A DNA stretch of 61,924 nt, from NCBI GenBank assembly GCA_023091735.1, contig JALKBU010000199.1:1-61924 (forward strand). The letters are read 5' to 3'. The stretch's first letter is position 1. Every line of letters begins with the position of its first letter. The stretch comes from Trichomonas tenax. Lineage: Eukaryota; Parabasalia; Trichomonadida; Trichomonadidae. Positions 53,801-61,924 of this stretch are shown here, one piece after another. Below the pieces are notes generated by a model that made no database searches, was not told where the DNA came from, and saw only the letters and a program-made list of their open reading frames with translations. A program made the translations under genes and the position numbers.

Positions 53801-54268
53801 CTTTGAACAATTATGTGATTAATAATAATTTTAATGCAAATGGATTGCAAATGTTATCTAATATCTAAAAATCACAAAAGTTTCTAAAACTAATAATAAG
53901 GTTTTTCAATTTTTGAGCGCAAATATCGCTCAGACTTAAACCATAAACGCAAAACATTATAAAAAGTTTATAGTTAAAATTTCAGTTGTTCACTAATATA
54001 AAAAAATTTTTGGCAAACATTCCTCATTTAAAATTTAGTTGTAACATATGGAGCTGAATCTAAATTTTAAATATCAGCAAAAAAGAATTTTTTAACGAAA
54101 AATTTTCAAAAATATTCAAAATTTAGATAATACATCATGATATATATCTAAATTTTTAATTATTTTTGAAAAATAATTGTTAGACAAAAATTTCAAACTA
54201 AAAAATCAAAAATTAGAAATAATATTAAAAATCTTAAATGTTTTAAAATTCTTATTGCAATAAAAAAG
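50870..54268. other. Long gene-free region, 3.4 kb
   Basis: No supported gene. It includes the hairpin cluster at 51457-51514. A somewhat GC-richer patch at 53560-53760 (GGAGCATTTTGCTC hairpin, CACCTGCAGAGTGGTGG) could be a structured RNA, but I cannot place it in any RNA family. Confidence 0.5.
51457..51514. repeat. Competing hairpins built from one palindromic word
   Basis: ATGAGCGAATTGG (51457-51469) can pair with CCAATTCGCT at 51480-51489 (10 bp) or with CCAATTCGCTCAT at 51502-51514 (13 bp). The two alternative stems share the same left arm, as in an RNA switch or an eroded repeat element. No neighbouring ORF within 1 kb uses it. Confidence 0.6.
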
Positions 54269-55027
54269 ATGATGAGTGAGCAACCTGCAGGTGCTCAAAC
54301 ATCATTTTCTACTGACGGCATCGATATATTTCACGATAGGCGCCTTAGTGACCTCCTTCCCGCTGACTTTATTCGTCAAATCGGCTTTGATCCAGATCAA
54401 TATATTTTTCAAACGACTCCACAAGCACGAATGAGAAGGAGAAGGACTGAGCCTACGCTTACGTTATTTGATCCTGCTCCTGTTCCTTCAAGAAGAAGGT
54501 CAGAGGCAACAGATATCATGTACGGACAAATACAAATGCCACAGACTCAATCTTTCCTTGCACAGCTGCCGCAAATGCCGCCGAACACTCGTTGCTTCTG
54601 TTACGAAGTGAAATTAGCAGATTTTATTATCCACGCTTACAGTTTTCAGCAGTTAAACTGGGAGAACGGCGCTGGTGTTTTTATAAGAGACGGAAGATAT
54701 CTTCGATATGGACAAATCGCTAGAAGTTTGCAAATCAAAGATTGCGATCCAGCAGCGTTGCAAATTGTTGGGCAGGACAGCAAAGGTGAAGTAGGAGACT
54801 TTATTTTCGGCGTCAATCAGATTGCACAAAGTTTAATTCCAAATTTAATTATTCAATCTGGCTCTCTTGTTGAGTTTATATCTGTCGAAATAGTTTCGTA
54901 CCAAGCCCGCTCTTTACTTAGGGTTAAAGTAACGAATGCTGATGACCCTAATTTATTATATGTAATGCAAAAACTAATATATATTTTTGGAACACCTGTT
55001 GAAGTTTACGATGATCTCAGTGCTTAA
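54269..55027 (+). CDS. Unknown soluble protein
   Basis: 252 residues from ATG (MMSEQPAGAQTSFSTDGIDI). The first 110 residues are Pro/Gln/Arg-rich with two basic Arg patches (QARMRRRRTEP; PSRRRSEATD), possibly nuclear localisation signals. The remainder looks folded with alternating strands: CFCYEVKLADFIIHAYSFQQ, GAGVFIRDGRYLRYGQIARS, GSLVEFISVEIVSYQARSLL. It ends acidic. I do not recognise a family. Codon texture and the clean frame support a real gene, and no membrane segment is present. Confidence 0.6.
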   Translation: MMSEQPAGAQTSFSTDGIDIFHDRRLSDLLPADFIRQIGFDPDQYIFQTTPQARMRRRRTEPTLTLFDPAPVPSRRRSEATDIMYGQIQMPQTQSFLAQLPQMPPNTRCFCYEVKLADFIIHAYSFQQLNWENGAGVFIRDGRYLRYGQIARSLQIKDCDPAALQIVGQDSKGEVGDFIFGVNQIAQSLIPNLIIQSGSLVEFISVEIVSYQARSLLRVKVTNADDPNLLYVMQKLIYIFGTPVEVYDDLSA

Positions 55028-55817
55028 GCTGTTCCACTTTTTTTATCATTATTTCTATCCTTTAAAAAAATCTATTTTGATTTTTAATATGTGATCATTT
55101 CTATATAGTTTACCACATAACAGTTAACATAATTCTTTCTATAATGCAGAATTTACCAGCAATTCCTCTTTAATATCACATCATTTTAGAAAAAATTATC
55201 ATTTGAAAAAATATTTCATATTTATCAAGAATACACATTATACAAAGATAAGAAATCATTATGAAATTTCATGGTTTGCGCTATTTCGTTGTGGTATCAT
55301 TATTTTAATGCGTTTTCATTTTAAATTATTGTTATTCTTTGATATCATTGATTATCTGATATAGTGGCAACTGAGAATTGATTTCTAGATATTCCATTTT
55401 GATTCATCAACACATGAATTACTTCAATGATGAAGAAAATGATTTTTTTTTCACAAATATTTATAACATCAAAAATAAGTTTTAATGCTTCAAAATGAGC
55501 ATCTCTACTACAATGTTCGTTTTGTGTTGTACTGGTTTTAGACATGATTTTTATATATAGTTGAAATGGTGTCTTGTGTGGAAATAACTTTGACATCATT
55601 GTGAAATTATCGAGAAAACCCGCTCGTTCATCATTTGACAAAAATTCACTAATTCTATTGAAATTCAACCGGCGGATGACCTGCTTTAGAATTTATTCAG
55701 AAAATGCATAATACTGTTCCACTATTAGAGTTATAATACAATTCATGTAAAATATTGCAATGGCATAACTTCAAACTACAATTTTAATATTGTTCTCAAT
55801 TTAACAGATCACTTTCT
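55028..55817. other. Spacer with doubtful minus-strand frame
   Basis: A minus-strand frame at 55345-55680 is open for over 100 codons (SEFLSNDERAGFLDNFTMMS) but has no ATG near its start and no recognisable domain. It may be a relic gene fragment. The remainder is AT-rich. Confidence 0.4.
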
Positions 55818-56240
55818 ATGTTCGTAAATCTGATTGAACAAGCGATATTCAGTGCTCCAAATGCGAAGTTCAAACTAACTCTTGAGAACGCAACAGCATC
55901 TCCAATTTGATCTGCATCCATTTCGCCAATGCCTTCTATATCTCCAGAGCCATCTTTCTCTCCTGCACCATCAGCTTCACCAGTTCAATCTCCATCTTCA
56001 ACACCATCACCTTTTCCTTCTCCATCACCGATAATAACAATGACTCCAATGCCTTCTGCATCTCAAAATGATAATTCGCCCGATTCCCAAAAGAGATGCG
56101 TTACCATTTCTATTGTTGCTTCTATGTCTGTCATTATTATTATCAGCATCATAGCACTCATTCTGCTTTTGGTTTTTGTAATTCGCCCTAAGAAGAAGAA
56201 CGAGGCAGAGAAATCGTTGGCGACAATGTCCCCGGTTTAG
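55818..56240 (+). pseudogene. Membrane tail of a surface protein, with in-frame TGA
   Basis: From 55818 (ATG) the frame reads MFVNLIEQAIFSAPNAKFKL and ATASPI, meets TGA at 55908-55910, and continues in frame with a Pro/Ser stalk (SISPEPSFSPAPSASPVQSP), one membrane segment (SVIIIISIIALILLLVFVI) and a short basic cytoplasmic tail (RPKKKNEAEKS). This is the usual C-terminal arrangement of large trichomonad surface proteins (BspA-like or Cys-repeat families). The ectodomain is missing: a TAA at 55785-55787 bounds the frame, so only a tail fragment remains. An independent small stalk protein starting at ATG 55929 is possible. Confidence 0.65.
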
Positions 56241-56868
56241 AAAGAACTAGTAAAACTCATTTTCAACAGCAATAGATTGTAAAGTGAATATAGTTGAAAT
56301 ATATCCTTTTAAATGAACAATTTTTGAATAATTTAATTGTTTTCTTAATGATTAATAGGTATGAAAATAATCATCTAGTAATAGTTCTAATAGTTAGCAA
56401 TGATTTGCGCTGTCAAAAAATATCTTGAATTCAATTTTGAATAAATTTTAAGGAAAAGTTCAAATGATTGCTTCATTATGTTATCAAAAAGCTAGCAGTG
56501 TAATTAATGCTTTCAAAAATCCATATTTAAGAATATAACTCATTGACAGAGTTTTCTTTCTCAATGAAATCAAAATAATAATTTTTATGTCATGTAAATC
56601 ATTTTTAATGAAAATATTGTCAAAAATATTATTTTCAAAATTGATCCAAAAGGACTTGGATTTAATATATCTATATGATTTAGTATCAGAGCACTTAAGA
56701 ATTTTTGTTCAAATTAAATTAATTTTGTTTGAAATCAATGTAAAAAGTATTTTGATGATGCATAATTAATATGTTCAATATGTAGATGATAAATTTACAG
56801 ACAAATTATTGAAATCTCATTTCTTTATCGACAATTCGCAAAAAAACGTGACACTCGAAATTTTTAAA
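56241..56868. other. Spacer
   Basis: TGTCATGTAA at 56588-56597 is another copy of the recurrent motif, about 270 bp upstream of the next ATG. A 60-codon ORF beginning at 56587 is AT-rich noise. Nothing else seen. Confidence 0.4.
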
Positions 56869-57804
56869 ATGGAATCTCAGCAATCACAGAGAGCAAAATT
56901 GAGGTACAGCACTGGAAGGACGCCCCTCCAACCGCTCAGCACACACGAGAAAAAGCAACAGCCGCAAGTGTCGCAATCAGACATTCACCAGTTGAGACTT
57001 AAAACATCATATCTCGATCAGCAGACAAAAATACTCAGGACACAATTGAATAGAGTCCACGATCAAATATCATCGAAAACTAAAGCAATTAACAAAACAG
57101 TTGCAAACACACACGGATCTGCTGTTGGAAACACGTCTAAAACACGCATTGAACAACTTGAGAGGTCAATTAAAGCTGCAAAAGACACAAAAGAGAAACT
57201 TGAAGAGCAAATTGAGACTGTTAGAGTGAATGAAAAAGGAACATTGGTCATAGAGCTCCAGGAAGAGCTTAAAATGGCCTACTGCGAGTTGCAGAGAATA
57301 CAGGAATCAATTAAAGAGAAAGAATCAGTTGGATCTGATAACGCAAGAAAATTAAACACAGCAAACGCGAAAGTTTCCAATGAGTATACAAAAGATATCG
57401 ATTATAGGATAAACAAATATAAACTCACAAATAAGGAAATAAAAGATAAAATTATCGCGTATTATAAGAAAATCGAGCGCAACAACGTCGAAAGGTCGTT
57501 AATACAGCGTGACAAGGAAGGAAAGACCTTACGTTATGGTAAAGTTGAAATAGAAGATAACAAACGCTACAGAATAGAGAAATATAACTTAATTGCATCA
57601 GAACTCAACGATGCAAGCTCCAAGTTCGAGGAAAAGGTGAAGTTACTTAATGATACAATTAATTCACAGCGTGAGAAGGTTGTAAATTATTTAATTCAAC
57701 AAAATCCAAGAAAGAACACTTCTAGGAAACAAGAAGAAGAGGAACAAGAAGGAGAACAGGAGCAGAAGCCAAAGGATAACGGAGAAGTTGATATTAACTT
57801 CTAA
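56869..57804 (+). CDS. Coiled-coil protein
   Basis: 311 residues from the first ATG (MESQQSQRAKLRYSTGRTPL); a TTG 20 codons upstream is in frame but not used as start. After a basic, Gln-rich leader come long heptad stretches (LRLKTSYLDQQTKILRTQLN, about 45-80; RIEQLERSIKAAKDTKEKLE; then 145-285). The C-terminal 40 residues are Glu/Gln/Lys-rich (KQEEEEQEGEQEQKPKDN). This looks like a structural or scaffold protein; a cytoskeletal or ciliary role is possible but no family signature is visible. Confidence 0.7.
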   Translation: MESQQSQRAKLRYSTGRTPLQPLSTHEKKQQPQVSQSDIHQLRLKTSYLDQQTKILRTQLNRVHDQISSKTKAINKTVANTHGSAVGNTSKTRIEQLERSIKAAKDTKEKLEEQIETVRVNEKGTLVIELQEELKMAYCELQRIQESIKEKESVGSDNARKLNTANAKVSNEYTKDIDYRINKYKLTNKEIKDKIIAYYKKIERNNVERSLIQRDKEGKTLRYGKVEIEDNKRYRIEKYNLIASELNDASSKFEEKVKLLNDTINSQREKVVNYLIQQNPRKNTSRKQEEEEQEGEQEQKPKDNGEVDINF

Positions 57805-59332
57805 TCTCGCTTATTTTTTAATTTATTGTTATTTTATTTTTACGCACATTCTCAATGGTAAATATAATGTTTTTATTGATTGTAATCAACTCTTCTTTCC
57901 TTATCTATATTCAAAGCAAAAAATATTGAATCAATTTTTTCTATATCAAATTCATCTTCTATAAAGCATGAAAATCAATATATTTCTTCAATTACAATTA
58001 TGTGTTAAAAGGAAATTATTTGATATCCAATATATATTTTGAAAATATTAAATTAGATAAAATTCAAAGATCCAATAGATATACTTTCGATAACATAAAT
58101 AATAATATGATTGTGAGTCATTTATGAAAGAAAATATATTTTCAAATTTTCTTTATATATGAACTAGTTTGTATATATGCAACTGCTTTACTAAGTAAAA
58201 ATTGGTGATTAATCGAATAAATTTCGAGAAAATGTTATTCTTCTAAAATGAATATTCTTTTATCAATATCTCTTTATCTGTGAGTAAAATAGAAAAATTG
58301 CAATGGTAACATATATGTAATTTTTCGTAGAGATTAGAATGAATTGTATTTTGTAACATTTTGTTGATTTTTTGCTATTTGCTAATAGTTCATTTCTTCG
58401 AATATTTGCTTTTATGCCTGGCTTACGTTCTACTTTCCCTCCCACTTCTTGGGGTGAGGATGGCTAGGCGGTCAAAACATCATGTTATCGGTAAATGAAA
58501 AGATCAGACATTGACATTTCGAAAACAAGACTTTGGCAAATTTTATCATAAAAATTGTTGACTACATAGATTGTACATTCTATTTTCCTTCTTAGAGTGT
58601 GATAAAAAGGTGTTAACGGTCGACATTTCATTTTGACATGTAAAATCAAATCAAATAACCTTATGGCTGGTGCTCCAGCAGGCTTCAATCCACTGATCAT
58701 AAAATTAGTGGAGTAGTAAATAACGCATTGCAAAGAACCTAATAGCATATGGTGCATTAACTTTTGCCATAAATCTTTCATCAGATTATACATAATATCG
58801 ATTTCTGACAAAGCAAATAGCGTAACCACCTTTTTTCATTTACAGCCGATATTATTTCGGTGTTGAAGATACGATTTCATGTTTAACAAAACATCACCAA
58901 CATTTCGAGTCAAAAAACATAGGTGCAAGCTAAACAATCAATTGCAAAAATTTAGATTTTAGTTATATATACTTTTTATGCTTACAAAACCAAGCCTCCA
59001 TTTATCTTTATCAAAATACGGTAAAATTTTATGATATTCGAGATCGCTGCGCATATTTATAATATTCGTCTACAATGACCTAATAATATCAAAGTTATAT
59101 AACGTTCTAATACAATTTATTTTCGCAATTAGATATCAGAAGCTATGAACTACTAAAAAGTTTCGATTAACAATAAAATAATCATAATAACATTTTTATT
59201 TCAAAATCTCTGGATAATTTTTTCGAAAACGATATGGAGGAAATATATGTGCATCTTCTGCTGCTTTCGTTTGCACAATCCACAACTACTGGCGGATAAA
59301 AATGTTAATGATTTTTTAATCTATTTTTCCGA
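57805..59332. other. Gene-free region, 1.5 kb
   Basis: No supported gene. TGACATGTAA occurs at about 58635-58644, directly before a minus-strand 49-codon ORF (MKCRPLTPFYHTLRR), which is too short to trust. A longer minus frame here (58485-58829) starts with GTG and has mixed composition. Confidence 0.4.
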
Positions 59333-59461
59333 TTATGATCTCTGGCCAATTTCATTAACATCAGTGCATCTATATTGTGGATTTTTTGGCGTAGAGTGCT
59401 CTGGATCATATTCATAACCATCAGGAAGAGGGATAACACGTCTTTGCATTAATATTAACAT
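59333..59461 (-). CDS. Possible 38-42-residue small protein
   Basis: Two in-frame ATGs (59461, 59449) give MQRRVIPLPDGYEYDPEHST-PKNPQYRCTDVNEIGQRS. The composition (Pro, Asp, Tyr, Arg) is quite unlike the AT-rich noise ORFs around it and reads like a conserved peptide or an exon. A GTATGT word lies upstream on the same strand (about 59490), but without a CTAAC branch word or matching phase. I do not recognise it. Confidence 0.35.
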   Translation of the reverse strand: MLILMQRRVIPLPDGYEYDPEHSTPKNPQYRCTDVNEIGQRS

Positions 59462-59764
59462 CACTTTTTACAATCGGCTGTTTGACATACGCCAGCTTTA
59501 TGCATTTTTTGCGCCATTTTGTCACTTTTGCATGTTTAGAGCTATTTTAGCTATATTTATTTAAATCATGACAAAAGCTAGTGATTATTTTGGAATTTTA
59601 ATGCTTATATGTGTCTGTATAAAAGAAAATCGTATTGAAAAGTAATGTGATCAAAAGGGAAACTTTAATTTTGTTTCATCGCAGTAAATTAAGAAAAACT
59701 TTGAAAATTAATGACACTTTTGCAAAAAAATATGACACTTTTTAGTAGTCCCTTTTAAATTTTA

Positions 59765-60196
59765 ATGGTAAGGAAAGAAGCTCCTCCTCGTGTAAAGACA
59801 GCCCATCACAGGGGAAGAGGCGGCCGTGGAGGACGCGGTGGTGGCAACCAGAGAGTCGTTCTCGGCTCAAATGAATGGAGAATTCAGCAATTAGAGCAAT
59901 CTGGACCACAGAACGAACTCCTTGAGGCTACAATCGCTGCATGCACAAGGCAATTACCTGCGCAATCAACAATGAAAGAAACACCGTTTTCTGAAGCTGA
60001 ATTAGATAAAATCACAGAAACACTTTCAAAACTATCACTCGAAGAGCAAATGGAAACAGAATTTTTAGTTCCTGTTCCACCAATCGAAGATGAAATCCCT
60101 GAAGAGCTAGAAAAAGTTGAAAAAGTCCCAGAACAAAAACCAGCCGCTCCACAAGAACAAAACATGGATGCGTGGCTCAATAGCTTACTTGGATAA
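59765..60196 (+). CDS. RGG-box protein with Aven-like layout
   Basis: 143 residues from ATG. The N-terminus is an RGG box (HHRGRGGRGGRGGGN, about residues 15-29), typical of RNA-binding proteins. A middle amphipathic pair follows (AELDKITETLSKLSLEEQME), then an acidic Pro/Glu stretch, and the protein ends in NMDAWLNSLLG. The arrangement of RGG start, short leucine-rich middle and terminal D/E-x-W-L-(D/N)-S-(M/L) recalls animal Aven, which ends similarly, but the match is short. CCCTTTTA about 17 bp before the ATG contains the CCTTT promoter word, and TGACACTTTT occurs twice upstream. Confidence 0.65.
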   Translation: MVRKEAPPRVKTAHHRGRGGRGGRGGGNQRVVLGSNEWRIQQLEQSGPQNELLEATIAACTRQLPAQSTMKETPFSEAELDKITETLSKLSLEEQMETEFLVPVPPIEDEIPEELEKVEKVPEQKPAAPQEQNMDAWLNSLLG

Positions 60197-60422
60197 GAAA
60201 ATAGATGTGTTTATAAAGATGTTTGTAAATCATTTTGTAATATTATCTCATACACTATCTATTTTTTAAATCTAGCTAACCTATAACTATAGCAATATAA
60301 ATTTTAAAAATTCATATCTCAAATTTCATATAAAAAATATTTCTAGAAAATATCAAATTGATTTGAAGTTAATTCTATATACACTATAAACTTTATTGTA
60401 GAACAAAATAGACAAAAAGTAA

Positions 60423-61304
60423 TTATTTCTTTTCGGGATCTGTAAAGTTGAACGGAAGACTGTTCCATTTTCCAAGCTTAATCTGCAGTGCCTTGAAATA
60501 TTTAGTACCAGAAGTTGTCCAAATATAAAAATGTAAGAAATGAGAAACAGAATATCCTTTTGTTTGATCGACAACACTCGGTGATAGTTTGAGAGGAGAG
60601 AGGAATAACCTGAACGGAATGATTTCACCTTTAATTGGAGCTCCATCTGTAATTTCCCACGTAAATATCACGTTTGTATTCTTTTTCGTTTTGTTATTTC
60701 CTGAGTCTAAAATTTCTTGCGCGACCAAATCGACGGTAAATTTATAGATTTTCAGTGCTACGAGTAAGAAATGAGCACCTCCAAGCAAAACATCGTTCAA
60801 TTCGAATTTTCTTCTATTGATTAGTAAGTCTATTCTGATATTTTCTGCAACAGCGACACGAATGCAAAGCGGCTGAAGCTTTGAAACGCACGGTGTGTAA
60901 GAATAAGCGATAATTTCATGTTGATGTTCGACTGATCCGAAAGATTTCTTTACGATGAATTTAAGAAGGTGCTTAACGGAGAACAGCTCGCCGTGATATG
61001 TCTGAACATTTGACGGAATCGTAAGCTGTGGGAGTTGGCATTCCATAACACCTGCAAAGTGACCAGCTTCAGTCAATTGAGTGCTCATTGGTGAAGCCAG
61101 CATCAAAACTTTGCCTTTTTCTGGTATAAGTTCGGAGCAAAACTCGAAATAAATTCCTTTATGCGAAAAAGGCGCCGCTGTCTTGACTCTGATCGTCAAA
61201 GTGACATCAAAACTGTCTCCACAGTTGAATATCCCGGGATCTATCTGCGTCGATAGAGGTGTCACTTGGACATCGAATTCTAATAAACTCTCTTTGGAGC
61301 TCAT
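60423..61304 (-). CDS. VPS26: Vps26-type retromer subunit (arrestin fold)
   Basis: 293 residues from ATG 61304 (MSSKESLLEFDVQVTPLSTQ); an upstream in-frame GTG is ignored. Retromer recycles cargo from endosomes. The best-conserved part is the C-terminal arrestin half: DVLLGGAHFLLVALKIYKFT, then WEITDGAPIKGEIIPFRLFL and VDQTKGYSVSHFLHFYIWTT, matching VPS26 words such as IFLLVRIKI, YEIMDGAPVRGESIPIRLFL and FSVRYYLNLVL. The N-terminal half has FSHKGIYFEFCSEL (compare HHGIKIEFIGQIEL). The C-terminal tail beyond the fold is short. VPS26C/DSCR3 of the retriever complex is the alternative, although the DGAPVRGE-type wording favours true Vps26. Confidence 0.88.
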   Translation of the reverse strand: MSSKESLLEFDVQVTPLSTQIDPGIFNCGDSFDVTLTIRVKTAAPFSHKGIYFEFCSELIPEKGKVLMLASPMSTQLTEAGHFAGVMECQLPQLTIPSNVQTYHGELFSVKHLLKFIVKKSFGSVEHQHEIIAYSYTPCVSKLQPLCIRVAVAENIRIDLLINRRKFELNDVLLGGAHFLLVALKIYKFTVDLVAQEILDSGNNKTKKNTNVIFTWEITDGAPIKGEIIPFRLFLSPLKLSPSVVDQTKGYSVSHFLHFYIWTTSGTKYFKALQIKLGKWNSLPFNFTDPEKK

Positions 61305-61486
61305 TTTTGGCACATTTTAGAATTTCGAAATCTGATTTTTGTCATTTGACAGTCAGAAGTAGTTTACATGTCATATGAAAACTGGTGGTAATTTTATAAA
61401 ATTTATTTTTATGAAAGATTTCAAATGAATCTTTTGCCTTTCATCGTCACATTCACAAAGATAACTCTCCAATCGATGTTTGGCGA
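61305..61486. promoter_or_regulatory. Divergent promoter region, Vps26 and surface protein
   Basis: It contains TTGTCATTTGACA (about 61339) and TTACATGTCA (61364-61373) between divergent genes, so either or both could use them. Confidence 0.4.
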
Positions 61487-61924
61487 ATGTTCTACGACAC
61501 TACATATGACGGTAACACCTACGAAAACCTCAACAACTGCGAAGTTCAAACGACTAACCACGAAATTTACGTTTATGAATGTTCATTCATTGACCAGCAT
61601 AGTGGATCGATGTATATTACTTCACGAAATATCAAATTCCTCCATTCTTCGTGTTTTTTCTATAATTGCAGCCGAAATAACTTTGGCGGTGCCATTTATT
61701 TTCACAGCGATAGTCCAATCATTCAACACAGATTCTGCACGATAAATGCATTTGTTACTGAAAATTATGGGTTCCATTCATATACTGAATTGGCATCAAA
61801 TAGCGATAAACAGAACTACGTCATTGAATGTTCAATTTCGAATTGTGTCGAAGAAACAAAAAATTTTTTAATTTATTTTTATTATGGAAATTGCGGTGTT
61901 CATTCATCGAATATTTCTCGGAAT
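61424..61924 (+). CDS. Cys-repeat surface-family protein, runs off the window
   Basis: The frame opening after TGA (61412-61414) stays open to the window end, 167 codons. It begins NESFAFHRHIHKDNSPIDVW; the first ATG in this frame is 61487 (MFYDTTYDGNTYENLNNCEV). Family words follow: IYVYECSFIDQHSGSMYITS, FLHSSCFFYNCSRNNFGGAI, YVIECSISNCVEETKNFLIY. Repeated short strands with spaced Cys and GGAIYF are typical of a large trichomonad surface family with Pmp-like, beta-helix-type repeats. Because conserved-looking residues precede the first ATG, the start may be lost: an ATG at 61411 is one frame off. The 3' part lies outside the window. Confidence 0.6.

Noticed and set aside
11532..56240. Reassignment of stop codons in this organism
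   Set aside because: Core genes end at TAA as expected and contain no internal TAA or TGA; the in-frame stops occur only in accessory genes, so pseudogenes are the simpler reading.
58485..58829. 114-codon minus ORF
   Set aside because: It starts with GTG, has mixed composition and no recognisable domain, and overlaps a copy of the recurrent spacer motif.
59333..59500. GTATGT-donor intron joining a short MAQKMHKAG exon to the small ORF
   Set aside because: There is no CTAAC branch word before the candidate acceptor and the phase does not fit.
1..61924. Entamoeba or bacterial origin of the window
   Set aside because: Eukaryotic-only genes (Sec24, kinesin, AHI1-like, Vps26) exclude bacteria; hydrogenosome-type presequence, AHI1-like gene and trichomonad surface families argue against Entamoeba, which lacks flagella.

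Overview
The window looks like nuclear DNA of a trichomonad parabasalid (Trichomonas or Tritrichomonas type); the species cannot be fixed from sequence alone. The grounds are: AT-rich spacers around almost intronless genes; an Isa/IscA protein with a short hydrogenosome-style N-terminal presequence; typical trichomonad families (BspA-like leucine-rich repeats, glycine-rich surface protein, Cys-containing surface-repeat family, ankyrin proteins, BTB-like proteins); TCA-type initiator sequences just upstream of several start codons; and one candidate mini-intron with a GTATGT donor and a CTAAC branch site.

Layout. 1-1.4 kb is repeat- and hairpin-rich. 1.4-10.1 kb holds a run of single genes: a TFIIS-central-domain-like protein, a small helical protein, a Sec24-type COPII coat subunit, two unknown proteins and a coiled-coil protein. 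10.3-13.5 kb holds a hairpin pair, a glycine-rich pseudogene, an ankyrin gene with one in-frame stop, and a tRNA-Thr(UGU) gene. 14.6-20.9 kb carries an unknown gene, a 2.6-kb gene-free stretch, a BAR-domain protein and a kinesin with a C-terminal membrane segment. 21-24.2 kb is a decaying BspA-like LRR locus. 24.2-31.3 kb has a BTB-like protein, a PP1-type phosphatase, IscA, an interrupted small gene and a GALK2-like galactokinase. 31.9-33.6 kb holds two broken genes, one with the candidate intron. 33.9-40 kb has a prominin-like five-span membrane protein and a RasGAP-like protein. 40-41 kb has a motif array, a surface-protein relic and a near-perfect MITE-like inverted repeat. 41.5-50 kb has ribosomal protein uL5 (RPL11), a jouberin/AHI1-like WD40 protein, a 3.3-kb gene-free stretch and an intact ankyrin protein. 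50.5-62 kb has low-complexity, coiled-coil and RGG proteins, the membrane tail of a broken surface protein, a Vps26-type retromer subunit, and a surface protein running off the right edge.

The intact genes fall into ordinary cell-biology themes: membrane traffic (Sec24, BAR, Vps26, RasGAP), cilium and cytoskeleton (AHI1-like, kinesin, possibly the prominin-like protein), iron-sulfur assembly, sugar phosphorylation, signalling and translation. No operon-like arrangement is visible; genes lie on both strands, mostly with their own upstream regions.

Two patterns cut across the window. First, a short palindromic motif close to TTACATGNCA (reverse complement TGNCATGTAA) recurs upstream of many genes and forms two arrays, one about ten copies in 270 bp and one five copies at roughly 36-bp spacing. 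Second, the accessory families are in visible decay: at least six loci show one or a few in-frame stops, frameshifts or truncations while neighbouring housekeeping genes are intact.
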